From NCBI GenBank assembly GCA_028716975.1, contig JAQUOU010000006.1:124001-188000 (forward strand): a stretch of 64,000 nt of DNA, written 5' to 3'. Of the stretch, positions 1 to 7,880 are shown piece by piece; position 1 is the first letter of the stretch; each line of letters begins with the position of its first letter. The DNA is from Methylobacter sp. (GTDB lineage: Bacteria; Pseudomonadota; Gammaproteobacteria; Methylococcales; Methylomonadaceae). The notes below the pieces were generated by a model. The model did not search any database and was not told the DNA's origin. It saw nothing but the letters and a program-made list of their open reading frames with translations. The position numbers were made by a program, and so were the translations under genes.

Positions 1-186
1 GTATTTGAGCCTTTTTATACCACTAGGCCCATGGGAGGCAATCAGGCGGGTATGGGGCTGGTTATGGCAAAGGAGATCGTTAACCAGCATCAGGGATTTA
101 TCGATATAGATCCAGGCTATGATCAAGGATGCCGGCTTAAAATAAGCTTTCCTTTGCACAGACAGGAGCTTAGGAGGTTAACGTAA
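1..186 (+). CDS. nifL: NifL C-terminus (partial)
   Basis: The window opens inside a reading frame that gives the last 61 residues of a histidine-kinase-type ATPase domain. The visible motifs are FEPFYTT (F box) and AGMGLVMAKEIV (G2 box). NifL is the flavoprotein anti-activator that holds NifA inactive under oxygen or fixed nitrogen. The identity rests on this ATPase tail plus position: its TAA overlaps the nifA ATG by one base (TAATG), the usual translationally coupled nifLA arrangement. The sensory PAS domains lie outside the window. A generic sensor kinase cannot be excluded from the tail alone. Confidence 0.85.
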   Translation, partial: VFEPFYTTRPMGGNQAGMGLVMAKEIVNQHQGFIDIDPGYDQGCRLKISFPLHRQELRRLT

Positions 187-1730
187 TGTCTGAGCGTACC
201 CAATTAATCGAAGCTGAACTGGACACCTTGTACCTTATCAGTCAGATATTAAATAGCACCCATGATTTGCATGCAAAATTACAGGCCGTACTGGACATGC
301 TCCATAAAAGATCAGGTATGCGCTCAGGGATGATAACGCTAAGGGAAATAGAAAATAACAGCATGATTGTCAGCGTTGTCCACTCTGACGGCGCCGGCAA
401 ACTTGATCAACCGGTCAGGTACAACCCGGGTGAAGGGTTGATGGGAGCCATACTGGACGAGGGCTGCACCATTGTTGTTGAAAAAGTGTCTGAAGAGCCG
501 CGTTTTTTAGGGCGCCTGGGTTTGTATGATCCCGAACTGCCTTTTATCGGCTCGCCCGTCTACATAGAAGAAGGCGATACTATCGGTGTATTGGCCGCCC
601 AGCCAAATAACAGCCTGTTTCTGGGTGAGCGAGCCCGGTTTATGGAGATGATTGCCAACTTGATTGCGCAAAGCGTGAAAATGTTGCGGGTAATCGAACG
701 TAAACAGCGGAATCTGGTTAGCGAACGGGATCAACTCAAACAGGCATTGATCAAGAACTACAGTTTTGAAAACATCATTGGCCATTCGCCGCCGATGTTA
801 AAAGTGTTTGATTTAATACGTCAGGTTGCAAAGTGGAATACCACGGTATTAATTCGAGGCGAATCAGGAACTGGTAAGGAAGTCGTGGCTAATGCGATTC
901 ATTTTAATTCAGGCTGCGCCAGCGGACCTTTTTTAAAACTGAACTGCGCGGCCCTGCCTGACGCCTTATTGGAGTCTGAATTATTCGGGCACGAAAAAGG
1001 TGCGTTTAGCGGCGCCATCAGCCAGCGTAAAGGCCGCTTTGAATTAGCCGACAACGGCACTTTGTTTCTGGATGAAATCGGTGAAATTTCCGCTTCTTTC
1101 CAAGCCAAATTGCTGCGTGTATTGCAGGAAGGAGAATTTGAGCGGGTAGGCGGCACGCATACTATAAAAGTCAATGTCCGTATTATTGCAGCAACTAACC
1201 GTAATCTTGAGGAAGAAGTGAATGAAGGCGCATTCAGGGAAGACTTGTATTATCGCCTTAATGTAATGCCTGTTCATATGCCGGCGCTAAGGGATAGAAC
1301 TGAAGACATTCCGGAGCTATCTGAATTCCTGCTCGGCAGAATTTCGCAGCAGCAGGGCGGGCGCCCTCTGGAAATCAAGGAAAGCGCTATACGCATATTA
1401 ATGAAACACAACTGGCCCGGCAATGTCCGCGAACTGGCAAACCGCCTGGAACGGGCAGCAATAATGAGTCCTAACGGTATCATTGATAGAGATGTCATGG
1501 TCAGCACCGGGCTTGAAGATGTGGTGGCGCAGGCGGGTCTCAGTCTTAAACTTCAGAAATCGCCTGCGGTTGATTTTAATGATGAAAACATGGATGACCG
1601 GGAACGGGTCATTGCTGCTTTGGAGCAAAGCGGCTGGGTGCAAGCCAAAGCCGCCCGCCTGCTGAATATGACGCCAAGGCAAATCGCTTATCGTATTTTG
1701 ACCCTGGATATAACCATGAAGCAAATTTAA
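186..1730 (+). CDS. nifA: NifA, sigma-54-dependent nif transcriptional activator
   Basis: 514 aa, the normal NifA size. Order of domains: N-terminal GAF (about 20-165), AAA+ sigma-54 interaction domain (about 193-420) and a C-terminal Fis-type helix-turn-helix (about 475-510). Walker A is GESGTGKE at 225-232 and Walker B is TLFLDEIGE near 290. The sigma-54-contacting loop reads GAFSGA (272-277) instead of the usual GAFTGA. No Cys-rich interdomain linker is present, as expected for NifL-controlled gammaproteobacterial NifA. The start overlaps the nifL stop, so translation is probably coupled. Its targets should carry TGT-N10-ACA sites, which are present upstream of nifB in this window. Confidence 0.96.
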   Translation: MSERTQLIEAELDTLYLISQILNSTHDLHAKLQAVLDMLHKRSGMRSGMITLREIENNSMIVSVVHSDGAGKLDQPVRYNPGEGLMGAILDEGCTIVVEKVSEEPRFLGRLGLYDPELPFIGSPVYIEEGDTIGVLAAQPNNSLFLGERARFMEMIANLIAQSVKMLRVIERKQRNLVSERDQLKQALIKNYSFENIIGHSPPMLKVFDLIRQVAKWNTTVLIRGESGTGKEVVANAIHFNSGCASGPFLKLNCAALPDALLESELFGHEKGAFSGAISQRKGRFELADNGTLFLDEIGEISASFQAKLLRVLQEGEFERVGGTHTIKVNVRIIAATNRNLEEEVNEGAFREDLYYRLNVMPVHMPALRDRTEDIPELSEFLLGRISQQQGGRPLEIKESAIRILMKHNWPGNVRELANRLERAAIMSPNGIIDRDVMVSTGLEDVVAQAGLSLKLQKSPAVDFNDENMDDRERVIAALEQSGWVQAKAARLLNMTPRQIAYRILTLDITMKQI

Positions 1731-1747
1731 GTAATCTCTGAGCAGGT

Positions 1748-1782
1748 TACCGTTCGTCTTGAGCTTGGCTAAGGACTTAACA
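1748..1782. repeat. Degenerate REP-like repeat
   Basis: The stretch CCGTTCGTCTTGAGCTTG followed by GCTAAGGACTT is a worn copy of the dispersed element seen intact inside the MITE near 13220 and, inverted, near 11540 and 44890. It lies between nifA and the next small gene and supplies a spurious in-frame TTG start to that gene. Confidence 0.6.
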
Positions 1783-1812
1783 CCGTTTCTTAACAGAAAA
1801 TTTGGAGCAGCA

Positions 1813-2073
1813 ATGACTATTTTATATGTGCAACACGATTATGCCGTTTTCGGTTTTGGTGAAACCAGGGAAGAAGCCATCGCCATGGCAGCGCAGTGGT
1901 TAAAAGATGAAACAGGCAAACAAGGCTGTTCCGTTGATTATGCTGAAAGTTTATTGGTAGCTTCCGCAAAACCCGGACAAATGACAATATATGAAACTGC
2001 TGAAACTCTCCCTGGCAATGCCGAAAACTGGGGCGGGGAAGAGCTGTTGGAATGGTACCATGATGTGGCATGA
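1813..2073 (+). CDS. Small conserved-looking protein downstream of nifA, function unknown
   Basis: 86 aa, soluble and acidic, beginning MTILYVQHDYAVFGFGET. The ATG at 1813 is chosen because a GGAG lies 5-8 bases upstream. A longer frame opens at a TTG (1759), but that part lies in a degenerate REP repeat. The sequence has no Cys motif, membrane segment or recognised domain. It sits 82 bases after nifA on the same strand and may be co-transcribed, so a nif-related role is possible, but only position supports it. Confidence 0.6.
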   Translation: MTILYVQHDYAVFGFGETREEAIAMAAQWLKDETGKQGCSVDYAESLLVASAKPGQMTIYETAETLPGNAENWGGEELLEWYHDVA

Positions 2074-2127
2074 GGCTGGAATGACGTAAGTATGCCTTTA
2101 CCCTCTTTGATTATAACAAACCGTGCC

Positions 2128-2334
2128 TCAAGGTATTGGGGTTCGTGCCTTACGCCAATCTACGCCGATCATGGTTTTTAAAATCTGCCGGCGCTTCAAT
2201 GTCAGTGTTTTCCAAAGCTGTTCCTCGGATTCAAAACCGATATGCGGGCTTTGCGGTTGCCCATTTTCCCAGGCGGAGACGAGGCGGTCAGCGATTTCTT
2301 CATGGCTGGTTATGCCGATAATGACTTTATTCAT
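2128..2334 (-). pseudogene. TumA-type antitoxin, C-terminally truncated
   Basis: 68 aa starting MNKVIIGITSHEEIADRL, 10 bases after the stop of the adjacent TumE-like toxin gene. The middle part (QLWKTLTLKRRQILKTMIG) resembles the start of the HTH region of antitoxins paired with DUF6516/TumE toxins. The frame then runs into a REP-like palindrome and stops, so the wing and dimerisation part of the antitoxin is missing. Toxin-before-antitoxin order fits the TumE/TumA family. Family assignment is by recall of the conserved L-K-R pattern and is moderately secure; truncation is inferred from length. Confidence 0.55.
2131..2165. repeat. REP-like palindrome at the 3' end of the antitoxin remnant
   Basis: A small imperfect palindrome, ATTGG...CCAAT around GGTTCGTGCCTTACG. 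It has the look of the common dispersed bacterial repeat with GGTTGGGGTTCGTGCC arms. A half copy (GTGGGGTTCGTGC) lies near 6187. It coincides with the point where the antitoxin reading frame loses family resemblance. Confidence 0.5.
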
Positions 2335-2344
2335 GTTCTTTTCT

Positions 2345-2617
2345 TCACCTTTCAACATCGTTCCAAAAATCAACCAATAACTGGCGCGGCGATTCAAATT
2401 CATAGGCCGATTCGATTCGACCTACATGTTTATGATTGCCTTTGCCCGCTTCATTGTCGTAGCGCAAGATGCATTGGCTATCAACCACAAACGCCAATCG
2501 ATACATGAAATCATAATTGCTGCCGGAAACTGGGTTAGGCAGGCGCCATAAAACCACTTCAACAAAACTGTTTTCGCTTTGCACCAGACGTTCTTTAATC
2601 GATAATTCCGCTTTCAT
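2345..2617 (-). CDS. TumE-like (DUF6516) toxin
   Basis: 90 aa. The layout is typical of the TumE/DUF6516 small toxin family: an N-terminal strand-rich part with VEVVLWRLPNPVSGS, then the FMYRLAFVV and ILRYDNEAGKGNHKH segments, and a C-terminal LLVDFWNDV helix. It is transcribed as the first gene of a pair with the truncated antitoxin-like frame downstream. The toxin looks full length, which is odd if its antitoxin is dead. It may itself be inactive, or the shortened partner may still neutralise it. Assignment is from pattern recall only. Confidence 0.6.
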   Translation of the reverse strand: MKAELSIKERLVQSENSFVEVVLWRLPNPVSGSNYDFMYRLAFVVDSQCILRYDNEAGKGNHKHVGRIESAYEFESPRQLLVDFWNDVER

Positions 2618-2789
2618 GTTGGATATTACACCAACACTCTGTCAAGTTAGGTATGATTTTCCAGAGTGTTATTGCCTTGATTTTGCGAACTGCGGCTTAA
2701 AAACTTACTTTAAAGCCTTACCTTTTAGGTAAATTAGTTTATATATAGGTTTAATCCCCTGCATTCCGCAGTGGTTTTGGATACTGGCT

Positions 2790-2966
2790 ATGAACGCGAC
2801 CAATCGCTTTATGAAGTTTTTGATTTTAAGCTCGGCACTGGTTTTCGGTGTCGGTTATATGTGGATAGGCTCGGATAATGCGCCGGGCTGGATATGGCCA
2901 TCGGTCACGCTGCCATTGATCGTTAATTTTACCTTGCTAGGCATCCAACTGGTAAAAAGACCGTGA
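2790..2966 (+). CDS. 58-aa small membrane protein
   Basis: Starts MNATNRFMKFLILSSALVFG. It has two hydrophobic stretches (about 9-26 and 36-54) separated by a short loop with SDNAPGW, giving a hairpin membrane topology. Its TGA overlaps the GTG of the next gene (GTGA), so the two are probably co-translated. No family is recognised. Confidence 0.55.
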   Translation: MNATNRFMKFLILSSALVFGVGYMWIGSDNAPGWIWPSVTLPLIVNFTLLGIQLVKRP

Positions 2967-3367
2967 AAACACGTTATCTGACGGCCATTATTCTGGCCTT
3001 GGGCGCTGGTATCGCGCAAGCAGATGAATCACCGCTGTACGGCGTTTATCCGGATCGAGGCGTCTGTTTTGTGGTGGACGCTCCCGGTACCTACCCCGTT
3101 ATTATGCCGTCCAGTTACGATCCGGTTGAGTTTACTGTGGCAGAGGCGTTTACCGATCTGTTTAATGCAAAAGGCACAGCTTATATATTTCCTACGCTGG
3201 ATACGCATAATGAACGGGTCATGCTCATAACCGGCCGCTATGACCTGTGTTTAGCGGTTGCAGAGACGTATGCGCTGGAAGTTGTCGAACGTGAAAATAA
3301 TGAACCGGCACTGGTAAAACTGAAACATCGCCTGGTCGCGTTTTATCGCTATTTGGGACTTTTTTAG
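2963..3367 (+). CDS. Exported protein of unknown function
   Basis: 134 aa starting at GTG, with a signal peptide (MKTRYLTAIILALGAGIAQA, cleavage after AQA, about residue 20). The mature part carries two cysteines, in RGVCFVV and YDLCLAV, that could form a disulfide in the periplasm. The C-terminus ends in a basic/aromatic helix (HRLVAFYRYLGLF). It overlaps the small membrane protein gene by 4 bases and is followed by an intrinsic terminator, so the two form a short operon. No domain is recognised. Confidence 0.65.
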   Translation: MKTRYLTAIILALGAGIAQADESPLYGVYPDRGVCFVVDAPGTYPVIMPSSYDPVEFTVAEAFTDLFNAKGTAYIFPTLDTHNERVMLITGRYDLCLAVAETYALEVVERENNEPALVKLKHRLVAFYRYLGLF

Positions 3368-3394
3368 AGACGCCTGATTCTGACGTCATAAAGT

Positions 3395-3415
3395 CCCGCG
3401 CTGCGGGTTTTTTTT
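3395..3415 (+). terminator. Intrinsic terminator after the exported-protein gene
   Basis: Stem CCCGC / GCGGG with a 3-base loop, followed by eight T residues, 28 bases past the stop codon of the exported-protein gene. Confidence 0.8.
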
Positions 3416-3462
3416 GCCTTTCGTGACTGTAATCTGGTAAAAAATTTAATCGGGAATTACTT

Positions 3463-3571
3463 ATGGCTGACGGGCCAAGCATCCGAGTACAGACGGATTT
3501 ATCAGATTTTGAAAAACTGCTTCAAGCGCTGTATAAAGGTTGCAGGTTGGGATGACGCAGGGAATCCCAAC
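3463..3571 (+). other. Short ORF remnant ending in a REP-like hairpin
   Basis: An ATG at 3463 (upstream CGGGAATTACTT, no clear SD) opens a 30-codon frame, MADGPSIRVQTDL..., ending at 3555. The frame closes inside the hairpin GTTGGGAT / ATCCCAAC (3546-3553 and 3564-3571). This looks like the 5' stub of a gene cut by a palindromic repeat. No family can be assigned. Otherwise the 3416-3637 interval shows nothing. Confidence 0.35.
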
Positions 3572-3637
3572 AAACTCTAATGATTCCCCATTGGCTGTTT
3601 CCCTACTCGTTCAACGAAACTCAAGCGCTTGCGTTTG

Positions 3638-4353
3638 TTAATGGGCATGATTATGTCCGCCCTTGATTTTATGCAGGATGGATTTGATGAACGGATCGTT
3701 TTCCTTGTCGCCAATATCGGCAAAATCCGTAGAACGGTAATCGCCGGAACGTTGATATGGCCACGGTGATTGTACCGCCGGGTAAAGCGCAGTGATTCGG
3801 GTGATGATGGTATGGCCGTGTTCTGTGCGTTTGATCATCGCCGGGAGTTGTTCGTGCTCCAGCCAGGTGATTTCTAGCGGGTTATCGGGGTCTTGCTTTG
3901 GAAATGAATTGCGGAGCGATTGAGGATATCTTCGCGGTCATCGGCAAGTAATGGCGCAATCATGGCTTGACTCAACAAAGTGGCAATCGCCTGCCAGCCG
4001 GGTTGGGAGCCGATAGTTTTCAAATCGCCCGGCACATAATCGATGACTTGCTGTTGATTGTGAAACACCCGCTGATAAGTGATTGTTCCATCAGCCGATT
4101 TCGTCCAGATTTCACCGCTGTTGTCTTGCAGATTATGGGTTTCGGCACGATTAGCCGTGCGCCAGAAGCGCCATTGATGACTGTGTTGGCGGGAGTCGTC
4201 ATCGTCTTCAATGATAATCGTTTCAAATTCTGCGGCAAGCGCCGGCAAGTGATTAAGTCCTTGAATTTGAAGTGGCTTGCTAGATTGAAGTGCACAAGCA
4301 CTCAATAACAAAATGAAAATAATAGTAAACAGCGGTAATTTATTTGACATCAA
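3638..4353 (-). pseudogene. Lipoprotein gene broken by a frameshift
   Basis: The N-terminal 159 codons (4353-3874) encode a lipoprotein with signal peptide and lipobox LLLSACAL. The frame ends abruptly at ...FQSKTPITR. One frame over, the sequence continues uninterrupted as PDNPLEITWLEHEQL and then as a 66-codon tail ending KIKGGHNHAH (stop at 3638). The switch lies at a run of four C residues near 3885. Joined, the product would be about 237 aa, an outer-membrane or periplasmic lipoprotein of unrecognised family. It could be a true frameshift mutation or a sequencing error. Confidence 0.7.
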
Positions 4354-4361
4354 TACTCCAA

Positions 4362-4391
4362 AAACAAAAAGAGGCGCCGAAGACGCCTCTT
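4362..4391 (-). terminator. Intrinsic terminator downstream of alkaline phosphatase gene
   Basis: Reading the minus strand, AAGAGGCG / CGCCTCTT forms an 8-bp stem with a 7-base loop, followed by TTTTGTTTT. It lies between the alkaline phosphatase stop (4412) and the lipoprotein gene start (4353), both on the minus strand, and separates the two transcription units. Confidence 0.85.
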
Positions 4392-4411
4392 AATTACAGC
4401 CATCAGGCTAT

Positions 4412-5932
4412 TTACTGACCGGCCCTAAATCCTAAGGCTTTTGCCATTACCTGATAGATATAGCTTTGTTCCTGTACGCCATGGAATAAATGAGCTTTTG
4501 GGCCGGCGGCAAAAATGGCCACATCTTCGGCGGCATGGGTTTCACTATTCATTGGAATTGCGGCCTCCTGGAGAAAATCAGGATGCGCGGTATCGACAGC
4601 AGTTAAATCCGGGCGCGCATTCGGGCCGCGATAACCGGGGCCGTTGGTATATCCCAGCGTGGTGTAATGCATGCCGCTTTTGTCTGTGGCAAAAACGGAT
4701 TTGCCGGGCTCTTTCACCAGTCCCAGAATCGGGTTGCCGCGCTGCGGATAACCTGCGATGGTAAAGGTGTGGCTATGATCGGCCGTAACGATAATCAGGG
4801 TGTCTCTATCATTGGTTTTTTCCAGTGCTTTGCGTACTGCATTGGATAATTCCACGGTTTCCTTCAAAGCGCGATAGGCATTGCCGGCGTGATGGGCATG
4901 GTCGATACGGCCGGCTTCCACCATCAGCACATAGCCTTTTTTATTTTTAGACAAAATATCGATGGCTTTTTCTGTCATTTCAGTCAGCGAAGGTTCACCG
5001 CCGGTATCGTTATGGCGGTCATGCTCATATTCCATATGCGAACGCTCGAACAAACCCAGCAAATGATTGGTGTGTTTGGGGTCGACGGCATCGAATCCGG
5101 CTTTGTCATAGACATAAGCTGATTTTGAATATTTGCCCAACCATTGTTGAGTCAAATCGAGACCGTCTTTGCGTCCGCCGAATTTACCGGCATCTTCAGG
5201 GTCGTTGGCGGTGTCGGGCAAAAACATGCTGCGGCCGCCGCCCAAAGCAACTTCCAGTCCGTTACCGTAGCTGAAATCCACTAACTGCATGGCAATATCG
5301 CGCACGGTAGCGTCGGCGGGCATTTGCACATCGGATTCCCAATCGCGCTCGGAGGTATGCGCATAGCAGGCGGCAGGGGTGGCATGAGTGATACGCGCCG
5401 TTGACACAATACCGGTTGACAGGCCTTTTTCCTCGGCTTGTTCAAGCAAGGTTTTGACTTTGTTGGCGTTGATCACATCGGCGTTTTTTTCCTGGCGAGC
5501 CACTTCCATGCCCACCGATAACTCGCCATCATTGGTTTTAACGCCGGTGATCATTGCTGTCATGGTGGGCGCGGAGTCAGGGGTTTGTTGATTGACGCTG
5601 TAGGTTTTTGATAACGCCAAATACGGCAGTTGTTCAAAGCTGAGCGAATTTTCCTCACCGCCACGATTGTTGGGCTTGGATTGTCCCTCAAAAATACGCG
5701 CCGCGGTAATAGTAGAAATGCCCATGCCGTCGCCGACAAATAAAATCACGTTTTTGGCGTGATGTCCCTTAGGGTGTAGCCGTTCCGCGGCTTTGATGCT
5801 GTTTTTACCTGATTCCAGCCAGAATTCCGGTGTTTCCAGAGTGTTTTCGGCCCTGGATGGGCTGGATACAACCAGTAATAAACCTGCCAGGATGATCGTG
5901 CCGGCAGTGAGTTTAAGTTCGTCGTCACGCAT
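4412..5932 (-). CDS. phoA: Alkaline phosphatase (PhoA family), exported
   Basis: 506 aa from the ATG at 5932, preceded by an AAGGG. A longer frame upstream is open, but this start places a signal peptide (about residues 1-28, ending SSPSRA) at the N-terminus. Metal and catalytic motifs of the family are visible: FVGDGMG near the start, the phosphoserine region PDSAPTMTAM, EAGRIDHAHHAGNA and TADHSHT. The enzyme releases phosphate from organic monoesters in the periplasm. A terminator follows. No Pho box was identified in the 5' region. Confidence 0.9.
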   Translation of the reverse strand: MRDDELKLTAGTIILAGLLLVVSSPSRAENTLETPEFWLESGKNSIKAAERLHPKGHHAKNVILFVGDGMGISTITAARIFEGQSKPNNRGGEENSLSFEQLPYLALSKTYSVNQQTPDSAPTMTAMITGVKTNDGELSVGMEVARQEKNADVINANKVKTLLEQAEEKGLSTGIVSTARITHATPAACYAHTSERDWESDVQMPADATVRDIAMQLVDFSYGNGLEVALGGGRSMFLPDTANDPEDAGKFGGRKDGLDLTQQWLGKYSKSAYVYDKAGFDAVDPKHTNHLLGLFERSHMEYEHDRHNDTGGEPSLTEMTEKAIDILSKNKKGYVLMVEAGRIDHAHHAGNAYRALKETVELSNAVRKALEKTNDRDTLIIVTADHSHTFTIAGYPQRGNPILGLVKEPGKSVFATDKSGMHYTTLGYTNGPGYRGPNARPDLTAVDTAHPDFLQEAAIPMNSETHAAEDVAIFAAGPKAHLFHGVQEQSYIYQVMAKALGFRAGQ

Positions 5933-6574
5933 TTGAAGATCCCTTGATTTGTTTGAAATATGGAGCATTGCTATCCACCGCAGCCATGGTTGGGGGGTGG
6001 GGAGATAATAAAAGATTAATATTTCAACGATATGACATAGGCTTTTGTTATCCATGACTGGTACATAAATCTTAAGGTCACAGGGCATTCAGTTAAAGGT
6101 TGTAAATGGGATTCAACTGTATCGACAAATAAGTTTCCAGAGAACGTTTTGAAGTATACGCGGGCATTCATCTGTGTTTCAGAGCGTGGGGTTCGTGCTT
6201 AACTTTAATTTACGACTGACCAAAGAGTAAAAGCTAAAATTCTTGTGGTAATTGCAAATGATAGTATTTACCATTTGTAACAATCAGCAGAATTTACTCT
6301 GCGCGCCTGTTGACTACCTCGGCCTGTATGCATGACAATCTGGCCGAATAGTCTGGAAGAAGACTATAACAGAAGTTCAAAAGCCGAAAAAATCTTCCTA
6401 CTCTGACATCCGCTCATACGGAAGCGACAGATCATGAGGTATTTGCGGTGATGATTAGTTTTTCAGATGTCAGACAGAATGAATATTTCTGTGCTGAAGA
6501 TGAAAGCATTAAACCCGCAGTTTGGAACTGCACGGGGCAATACCATTAACAGTTTTTATAAGCAGGAGAAAAAT
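5933..6574. other. Intergenic region between phoA and multicopper oxidase genes
   Basis: This 640-base interval separates the divergent alkaline phosphatase and multicopper oxidase genes and presumably holds both promoters. A half copy of a REP-like element (GTGGGGTTCGTGC near 6187) is present. Frames extending upstream of both chosen starts lack RBS or signal-peptide support. I see no convincing conserved promoter or RNA. Confidence 0.4.
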
Positions 6575-7558
6575 ATGAATACGGGTTATGCCAGGGGAAT
6601 TTTTATAATGACGGTTTTTGCAATAGTAACAGTATTTGCATCTTCTGCGCAGGCGGTCGTGCGAGAGTACTGGATCGCCGCAGAAAAGACCCCATGGAAT
6701 TTTGCGCCTTCGGGCCAAAACCAGATCAATCCGGAAGATGGTCTCGGCGTGTGGGGACAAACGCTGATCTATACTAAATACCGCTATATCGGATACACCG
6801 ATGCCAGCTGGTCGACGCCTGTGCCGCAGCCGGAATGGATGGGGATATTAGGTCCGCAGCTACATGCAGTGGTAGGGGATATCATCAGGGTTAATTTTCT
6901 GAATAAAACCGACCGGCCGCTTTCCATGCATCCGCATGGCGTGCTTTACGATAAGGACAACGAGGGAGCGGACATGGACGGCGCCGGGGCGAGTGTGCAG
7001 CCGGATGAGTCCTTTACCTACACCTGGCGTGTGGACAAAGACGCCGGCCCTGGTCCGAATGATCCATCGTCCATTGTCTGGCTCTATCACTCCCATGTTA
7101 AGGCGGAAGAAGAAATCAACCTTGGCCTGGTCGGTACTCTTGTCATTACCCGCAAGGGCATGGCGCGTTCCAAGTCTGATCCCACGCCCCGGGACGTAGA
7201 CCAGGAGTTCACCTCCCTGTTCATGATTTTCAACGAGGAGAACGATGAAGAAAGCGGGCTGAAACATGGGATCAACGGCCGCCTTTTCGGCAATCTTATG
7301 GGCTATGAAACCAGTCTGGGCAAGCGCTTGCGCTGGCATCTTGTCGCATTGGGCAACGAAGTTGACAACCATACCGTGCACTGGCACGGCCAGACAGTGC
7401 TTGATCACGGACGCCGAACTGACGTAGTCGAAGTGCTGCCCGCCAGCATGAAATCGGTTACCATGGGCCCCCGATCATCCGGTGACTGGCTCCTTCATTG
7501 TCATGTCAGCGATCACATGATGGCAGGGATGTCTACCCGCTGGCATGTGGGCCCTTAA
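6575..7558 (+). CDS. Two-domain multicopper oxidase, exported
   Basis: 327 aa from the ATG at 6575, preceded by AGCAGGAG. An upstream extension of 36 codons is open, but this start gives a clean signal peptide ending SSAQA. Copper ligands are visible: HPHG (119-122), HSH (172-174), HTVHWHG (266-272) and HCHVSDHMMAGM (308-319). Together these cover the type 1 and type 2/3 sites of a small laccase or ceruloplasmin-like two-domain enzyme. The substrate (phenols, Cu(I), Fe(II), Mn(II)) cannot be told. It lies just upstream of nifB but is separated from it by nifB's own promoter. Confidence 0.85.
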   Translation: MNTGYARGIFIMTVFAIVTVFASSAQAVVREYWIAAEKTPWNFAPSGQNQINPEDGLGVWGQTLIYTKYRYIGYTDASWSTPVPQPEWMGILGPQLHAVVGDIIRVNFLNKTDRPLSMHPHGVLYDKDNEGADMDGAGASVQPDESFTYTWRVDKDAGPGPNDPSSIVWLYHSHVKAEEEINLGLVGTLVITRKGMARSKSDPTPRDVDQEFTSLFMIFNEENDEESGLKHGINGRLFGNLMGYETSLGKRLRWHLVALGNEVDNHTVHWHGQTVLDHGRRTDVVEVLPASMKSVTMGPRSSGDWLLHCHVSDHMMAGMSTRWHVGP

Positions 7559-7705
7559 TGTCAATGACTCAACGCATGGCTAACCTCGTTCTATAAAGAT
7601 ATTGGCCTACCGTTAAAATTTGTAATACGTATCGCATTCTTTATCCCTAATAGGTCATAAACGCAAAAGCATGCAATTACAGTCGTTTTTCTATTATAGA
7701 GTGAT

Positions 7706-7721
7706 TGTGCTGTTGATGACA
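7706..7721 (+). promoter_or_regulatory. NifA upstream activator sequence 1
   Basis: TGT-N10-ACA (TGTGCTGTTGATGACA), an exact match to the NifA-binding consensus. It is centred about 131 bases upstream of the transcription start predicted from the sigma-54 promoter, and 33 bases (three helical turns) from the second site. Confidence 0.75.
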
Positions 7722-7738
7722 AAACCTTAAAACATGAC

Positions 7739-7754
7739 TGTTGCGTTTGCAACA
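7739..7754 (+). promoter_or_regulatory. NifA upstream activator sequence 2
   Basis: TGTTGCGTTTGCAACA, an exact TGT-N10-ACA site that is also strongly palindromic (TGTTGC...GCAACA). It is centred about 98 bases upstream of the predicted start, in the window where NifA normally binds. Confidence 0.88.
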
Positions 7755-7818
7755 ACCGCACATATTTATAAAAATAATAAGCAATATAAATCAATAATAT
7801 AGAATTAAATACTGCCAT

Positions 7819-7834
7819 TGGCATGGCCTGTGCA
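7819..7834 (+). promoter_or_regulatory. Sigma-54 (-24/-12) promoter of nifB
   Basis: TGGCATGGCCTGTGCA has the invariant GG (7820-7821) and GC (7832-7833) with exact 10-base spacing, and a near-consensus TGGCA at -24. It lies 47 bases before the nifB ATG and downstream of two NifA sites. This shows that an apparent upstream ATG inside the promoter is not the nifB start. Confidence 0.88.
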
Positions 7835-7880
7835 TTTACTTTTTCAAGTACAAGTCAACGCACAAACGAGGTCAACTACT

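Noticed and set aside
7591-7824. 77-codon minus-strand frame upstream of nifB
   Set aside because: It overlaps both NifA sites and the sigma-54 promoter and has no family resemblance. Chance frame.
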